Shown: positions 7,367-10,382 of the stretch, one piece after another
Position numbering within the stretch: the stretch's first letter is position 1
Layout of the letters: each line of letters opens with the position of its first letter
NCBI GenBank assembly: GCA_947478975.1
Contig: CANJYI010000061.1
Location: 1-10,382, forward strand
Direction of reading: 5' to 3'
From: Chthoniobacteraceae bacterium
GTDB taxonomy: Bacteria; Verrucomicrobiota; Verrucomicrobiia; Chthoniobacterales; Chthoniobacteraceae
Length of the DNA stretch: 10,382 nucleotides
The notes under the pieces: generated by a model
Told to the model about the DNA's origin: nothing
The model's input: only the letters and a program-made list of their open reading frames with translations
Database searches by the model: none
Program-made: the position numbers and the translations under genes

Positions 7367-7395
7367 CCGCCCCTCCGAGTGAAAGGAAGGGGCGG
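7367..7395 (-). terminator. Probable terminator after the nucleoside diphosphate kinase gene
   Basis: CCGCCCCT (7367-7374) pairs with AGGGGCGG (7388-7395), and CC 7375-7376 pairs with GG 7385-7386 across one bulged A, giving a ten-pair GC-rich stem with an 8-base loop. It starts nine bases after the NDK stop codon (7404-7406) in the direction of minus-strand transcription. The following minus-strand bases are TTAAAAC, a poor T run. The stem is strong and the position right, but the tail is weak, so partial read-through into the aminotransferase is possible. Confidence 0.55.
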
Positions 7396-7403
7396 GGGAC
7401 AGG

Positions 7404-8567
7404 CTAGCGGGAGAACCAGTCTTCGATCGTGGACTTAAAGTTGTTTTCTTCGATCTGGATGATGGCCATTTCGCGCTGGGCGTTTTCAGGGGCGTCGGAC
7501 GCATGGGCTGCGTTGACCATGATCGTCTGGCCGAACTCCCGGCGGATGGATCCGGGAGGCGCCTTCGCGGGGTCTGTTGGTCCGAGGACTTCGCGCGTTT
7601 TGCGCACGGCGTCCACGCCCTGATAGACGAGCGCGATGCACTTTTCCGTTCCGGGGGTGTTGCGCAGTTCCGGCGGGCAATCGCTGGGCTTGCGCCCGGC
7701 CATGAACTTCACGATCTGTTCCCAGTTTTCGCGGCCGTTGATCGGCCCAAGAAGATCGCCGAGCTTTTCCTCCACCTCTGCGGTGATCGGTACGCCAAAC
7801 TCCGCCTGCAGCAGCTTGGCCGCCTGTTCGCCGGAACGGCCGCGCAGCTTGTCCTGCAAAACCTCCAGCACCGGGCCGTAAAACTGTTCCGCCTGAGCCA
7901 CGCTCATGCGGTGGACCTTGAAGCCGATGATGTACAGACCCGAACGGGCGAACACATCCATAACCCCCCCCGGGCGGGTGCTGGGAACGCGGAAGTTGTC
8001 CGGCTTGATGAGCACCAGCGTCTTTTCGACCTGCGCCCCGGCGGGAAACTGGATGGAGGAGTCGAGGACGCCGCCTTCCTGGTCGGAATGCCGGGCCCAG
8101 AGAAGCAGGTCTGCCTTTGCACTGGCTGCGTCCTGCGGCGCAAAGGCGGCGGGTTCAAAGTAGGTGACGTTCCCCTGCGCATCGGTGAGGTAGTCGCCGA
8201 AGGTGTCCCGAATGGTCTGGCCCGCGGGATCGTCGTGCAGGATGTGGCCGACTGCGGCGCGGATTTTTTCAACGGCGTCTTCGCCCTTGAATACCAGTAG
8301 GAGGACACGGGGATGCAGGTCTGCGCTGGGGACCAGGTTTTCCAGTACATAGTGGCGCAGGCGGTCCTGGATTTCGCGCTGCGTGGCAGAGCCCTCGTTG
8401 AGGAGACCTGCGGCGTAGGCTTCCACGAGTTCTTTGGACGGGCTGAACATCCGGGCCGCCACCAAGTCCAGGGCGGTGCGCGAAATCAAGCGGGACAGGA
8501 TGGCGCCGGTCCGGGATTTGCGGATCGAGTAGGGCGTGACAAGTACGTAGGAAAGTTCTTCGGCCAT
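7404..8567 (-). CDS. Tandem nucleoside diphosphate kinase, first domain degenerate
   Basis: A 387-residue protein, more than twice the usual NDK length of about 140, built from two NDK-like domains. NDK makes NTPs and dNTPs from diphosphates through a phosphohistidine. The second domain (about 180-387) looks active: TLVLIKPD with Lys188, GPTDPAKAPPGSIRREFG (329-346), and the phosphorylated histidine His355 in VNAAHASD. It carries an insertion at about 231-279 and a short Pro-rich one at about 295-308. The first domain (about 1-170) keeps the fold pattern (LSYVLVTPYSI, GEDAVEKIRAAVG, ADLLLW), but Thr11 replaces the lysine and Phe142 falls where the histidine should be, so it is probably a structural or regulatory pseudo-domain. 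ATG 8567 sits directly behind a T-rich stretch with no Shine-Dalgarno. No other NDK gene is in the window; this may be the organism's main one. Confidence 0.9.
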   Translation of the reverse strand: MAEELSYVLVTPYSIRKSRTGAILSRLISRTALDLVAARMFSPSKELVEAYAAGLLNEGSATQREIQDRLRHYVLENLVPSADLHPRVLLLVFKGEDAVEKIRAAVGHILHDDPAGQTIRDTFGDYLTDAQGNVTYFEPAAFAPQDAASAKADLLLWARHSDQEGGVLDSSIQFPAGAQVEKTLVLIKPDNFRVPSTRPGGVMDVFARSGLYIIGFKVHRMSVAQAEQFYGPVLEVLQDKLRGRSGEQAAKLLQAEFGVPITAEVEEKLGDLLGPINGRENWEQIVKFMAGRKPSDCPPELRNTPGTEKCIALVYQGVDAVRKTREVLGPTDPAKAPPGSIRREFGQTIMVNAAHASDAPENAQREMAIIQIEENNFKSTIEDWFSR

Positions 8568-8599
8568 AAAAAATAAAAAAGCCCGCGCCCAAGGTCGGG
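8568..8599 (-). promoter_or_regulatory. T-rich leader with small hairpin directly before the NDK start
   Basis: Read on the minus strand, a possible CCCG/CGGG hairpin (plus-strand 8582-8599) is followed by TTTTTTATTTTTT (plus-strand 8568-8580) and then immediately by the NDK ATG. Hairpin plus T run resembles an intrinsic terminator or attenuator, but the stem is only four pairs. The T-rich stretch may simply be an unstructured initiation region replacing a Shine-Dalgarno. Confidence 0.3.
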
Positions 8600-8845
8600 A
8601 GGCATATCACTCCGAAGGCCAGAGGGCCGTTCCAGAGTAAAGTCGCATCCAAACGTTCAACGCAGGCGGTTGTTCCCTGCCAGAGTCTTCGTGGGCAGAC
8701 CGGGCTCGAGGGGCGGGAAACATAGGAGGAGGGTGCTTTCCAGTCAATTGCTTTTTCCCACAGCGAAGGCGGCCGGAGGACGGACGGCGGTTCCGGGGAG
8801 CGCATGCTTGCGCTTGCTGCGTGGGGCAAATTTTGGGGTGTTTTC

Positions 8846-8878
8846 AGTAGAACTCTTTCGCTAGCGTGAGTTCCCACT
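8846..8878 (+). promoter_or_regulatory. Inverted repeat in the leader of the second oxidoreductase
   Basis: GAACTC (8850-8855) and GAGTTC (8868-8873) flank the palindrome CGCTAGCG (8859-8866); AGT (8846-8848) and ACT (8876-8878) can extend the symmetry with small bulges. It ends two bases before ATG 8881. It could be an operator for a dimeric regulator or an RNA hairpin masking the start. No T run follows, so it is not a terminator. Confidence 0.35.
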
Positions 8879-8880
8879 CC

Positions 8881-10382
8881 ATGAACACCCCCAAAACCTC
8901 CGCTTTTTCCCGCCGACATTTCCTCCACAGCCTCGCCGCCACTGCCGCCGCCGCGAGCCTTCCCGCCCGTGTCTACGCGGCCGCCGCCGGGTCCAACGAT
9001 GCGGTGCGCATCGGCGGGATTGGCTTTAACGGACGCGGCATGGGGAATCTGAGCAGTTTGCTTGCTGTGCCCGGGGTGCGGGTCACGGCCCTGTGCGACG
9101 TGGATTCTGCCGTGCTCGACAAGGGCCGGAAGCAAATGGAGGACAAGGGGCAGACTGTGCAGGTCTATTCGGATTTGCGCCGGCTCTTGGAGAGCAAGGA
9201 GGTGGACGCGGTCATGATCGCCACGCCAAACCACTGGCACACGCTGGCGGCGATCTGGGCAATGCAGGCGGGCAAGGATGTCTACGTCGAGAAGCCCGTC
9301 ACCCACACGCTTTGGGAGGGCAAGCAGCTTGTGGCGGCCGCCGCGAAAACCGGGCGGATCGCCCAGTCCGGCACGCAGAGCCGTTCCTCGGCCGGCCTTC
9401 AGGAGGCGCGTCTTTGGTTGCAAGAGGGGCACATGGGCAAGCTGCTCTGGGCGCACGGCACCTGCTACAAGCGCCGGCCCAGCATCGGGAAGGTGAGCGG
9501 CGCGCATGCGGTGCCTTCGACTGTGGACTACGATTTGTGGTGCGGCCCCTCCGCCAAGGGCGACCTGCTGCGGGCCAGGCTTCACTACGACTGGCACTGG
9601 ATCTGGGAGACGGGGAACGGCGACTTTGGCAACCAGGGGGTGCATCAGGTGGACATTGCCCGCTGGTTTATGGGCGAAAACGGACTTCCGCCCAGTGCCA
9701 TGAGCTTTCTAGGCGGCCGTTTTGGATACGAAGACGACGGCCAGACCCCCAACTCGCAGTTGGTGAGCTTCCAGTATGAAAAGGCGCCTCTGTATTTCGA
9801 GGTTCGTGGACTTCCCACCGAGACGGGGTCCAAGGAAATGGACAACTACCTGGGGTCGGGCGTGGGGGTGGTCTTACAGTACGAAAAGGGGCACGTGCTC
9901 ATTCCCAGTTATACAGCGGTGATCGCGTTCGACACCAAGGGTGGGATCGTGAAGCGTTGGGGAAAGCATACGCTCCAAGGGGAGACTCCCGAGCCGAAGC
10001 CTGCGACCCCCGCTCCCGCGGTGCAGGTCGACACCCACCACGCAAACTTCATCCGCGCCGTACGGAGCGGGAAGGCAGCCGAACTCAACTGCAATGTGCG
10101 GGAGGGGGAATTGTCCTCGGCGCTGTGCCATCTGGCCGGGATTTCCCACCGCCTGGGCACTCCACTCGCTCCGGATGCAATCCGGGAACGGGTGAAAGCC
10201 GACGCGCACGCCGTCGAGTCGTTGGGACGATTGGGCGAACATTTGAAGCGGAACGATGCCTTGCCTGAAACGGCGGTGTTCGGCGTCCCTTTGAAGATCG
10301 ACACCGCGAAGGAAGTCATCATCGGCAACCCGGCGGCTGCGGAGCTTGCGCGCCGCAAAGACCGGGCGCCCTTTACCGTGCC
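8881..10382 (+). CDS. Exported Gfo/Idh/MocA-family oxidoreductase with twin-arginine signal, 3'-truncated
   Basis: The frame is open from ATG 8881 to the window edge, 500 codons with no stop. The N-terminus carries a Tat signal, SRRHFLHSLAATAAAA (Arg11-Arg12), with a likely cleavage region near residues 34-36. The Rossmann domain follows, with a dinucleotide loop GGIGFNGRG (45-53), ATPNHWH (114-120), the canonical catalytic-lysine motif EKP (137-139) and GVHQVDIARW, with His255 and Asp258 as expected active-site residues. A Pro-rich linker (TPEPKPATPAPAVQ, about residues 370-385) precedes a conserved helix (HHANFIRAVRSGK), after which the chain continues for about 100 residues. It therefore resembles the longer exported Gfo/Idh/MocA proteins common in Planctomycetota and Verrucomicrobiota. 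It differs from the oxidoreductase at 1134 in its lysine motif and C-terminus, so it belongs to another subfamily. Substrate unknown; a sugar or polyol is likely. No Shine-Dalgarno is visible. Confidence 0.93.
   Translation, partial: MNTPKTSAFSRRHFLHSLAATAAAASLPARVYAAAAGSNDAVRIGGIGFNGRGMGNLSSLLAVPGVRVTALCDVDSAVLDKGRKQMEDKGQTVQVYSDLRRLLESKEVDAVMIATPNHWHTLAAIWAMQAGKDVYVEKPVTHTLWEGKQLVAAAAKTGRIAQSGTQSRSSAGLQEARLWLQEGHMGKLLWAHGTCYKRRPSIGKVSGAHAVPSTVDYDLWCGPSAKGDLLRARLHYDWHWIWETGNGDFGNQGVHQVDIARWFMGENGLPPSAMSFLGGRFGYEDDGQTPNSQLVSFQYEKAPLYFEVRGLPTETGSKEMDNYLGSGVGVVLQYEKGHVLIPSYTAVIAFDTKGGIVKRWGKHTLQGETPEPKPATPAPAVQVDTHHANFIRAVRSGKAAELNCNVREGELSSALCHLAGISHRLGTPLAPDAIRERVKADAHAVESLGRLGEHLKRNDALPETAVFGVPLKIDTAKEVIIGNPAAAELARRKDRAPFTV

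Larger units (their letters stand above)
8568..8880. other. Divergent intergenic region, 313 bases
   Basis: This region separates the minus-strand NDK gene from the plus-strand second oxidoreductase and must hold promoters for both. I see the T-rich NDK leader (8568-8580), a minor GGCC-AGAG-GGCC hairpin (8617-8628), a repetitive GCGCATGCTTGCGCTTGCTGCG stretch near 8800-8822, and an inverted repeat close to the second start (8846-8878). I find no convincing -35/-10 pair, no tRNA or riboswitch shape, and no open frame that looks coding. Confidence 0.6.

Noticed and set aside
8142..8163. His160-Ser-Asp in the first NDK domain as a displaced catalytic histidine
   Set aside because: The conserved SAKADLLLW segment that follows the catalytic loop in NDKs lies before it, so it is out of register with the active site.
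7503..8300. Plus-strand open frame opposite the NDK gene
   Set aside because: A shadow of the NDK reading frame; the NDK domains on the other strand are unambiguous.
8800..8822. GCGCATGCTTGCGCTTGCTGCG as a possible repeat or operator
   Set aside because: The repeats of GCTTGC/GCGC are imperfect and short, with no matching copy noticed elsewhere in the window.
8269..9645. Minus-strand open frame (458 codons) spanning the divergent intergenic region
   Set aside because: It overlaps two well-supported genes and the promoter region, and its translation is low-complexity and resembles no family.

Overview
The window is about 65% GC and densely coded, with eight protein genes and no RNA genes, insertion sequences or CRISPR arrays that I can see. 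It most resembles a Verrucomicrobiota chromosome; Planctomycetota is the main alternative. The grounds are exported twin-arginine Gfo/Idh/MocA oxidoreductases, a DUF1080 (3-keto-disaccharide hydrolase family) protein beside one of them, start codons with almost no Shine-Dalgarno sequences, and a double-length nucleoside diphosphate kinase. This placement is inference from gene content; no marker gene is present.

Layout. Bases 1-2468 hold a 5'-truncated tandem DUF1080 protein followed by an exported Gfo/Idh/MocA oxidoreductase, probably a sugar-oxidation/hydrolysis pair. At 2632-3726 is an Old Yellow Enzyme-type ene-reductase with all its catalytic residues. It runs convergently into a minus-strand six-helix cation-channel-like gene (3777-4487), which has a voltage-sensor-like S4 but no potassium selectivity filter and a clearly lower GC content. 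Diverging from it is a membrane-anchored protein of unknown role with a PA14-like C-terminal part (4641-5921). That gene converges on a minus-strand class I aspartate-type aminotransferase (6108-7271), with a strong bidirectional terminator between them. Upstream of the aminotransferase and on the same strand is a 387-residue tandem nucleoside diphosphate kinase (7404-8567), whose first domain has lost its key residues. A 313-base divergent intergenic region then leads to a second twin-arginine Gfo/Idh/MocA oxidoreductase (8881 to the window end), truncated at its 3' end.

How the genes relate. The two edges look like exported carbohydrate modification. The DUF1080 plus oxidoreductase pair fits oxidation of a sugar to a 3-keto form and cleavage of the keto-glycoside. 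The middle is a mix of housekeeping metabolism (aminotransferase, NDK) and single-gene accessory functions (ene-reductase, channel-like protein, PA14-like protein), with no sign of one operon. I did not find a defence system or an obvious new multi-gene machine. The best candidates for novelty are the filterless channel, the half-degenerate tandem NDK and the PA14-like anchored protein.
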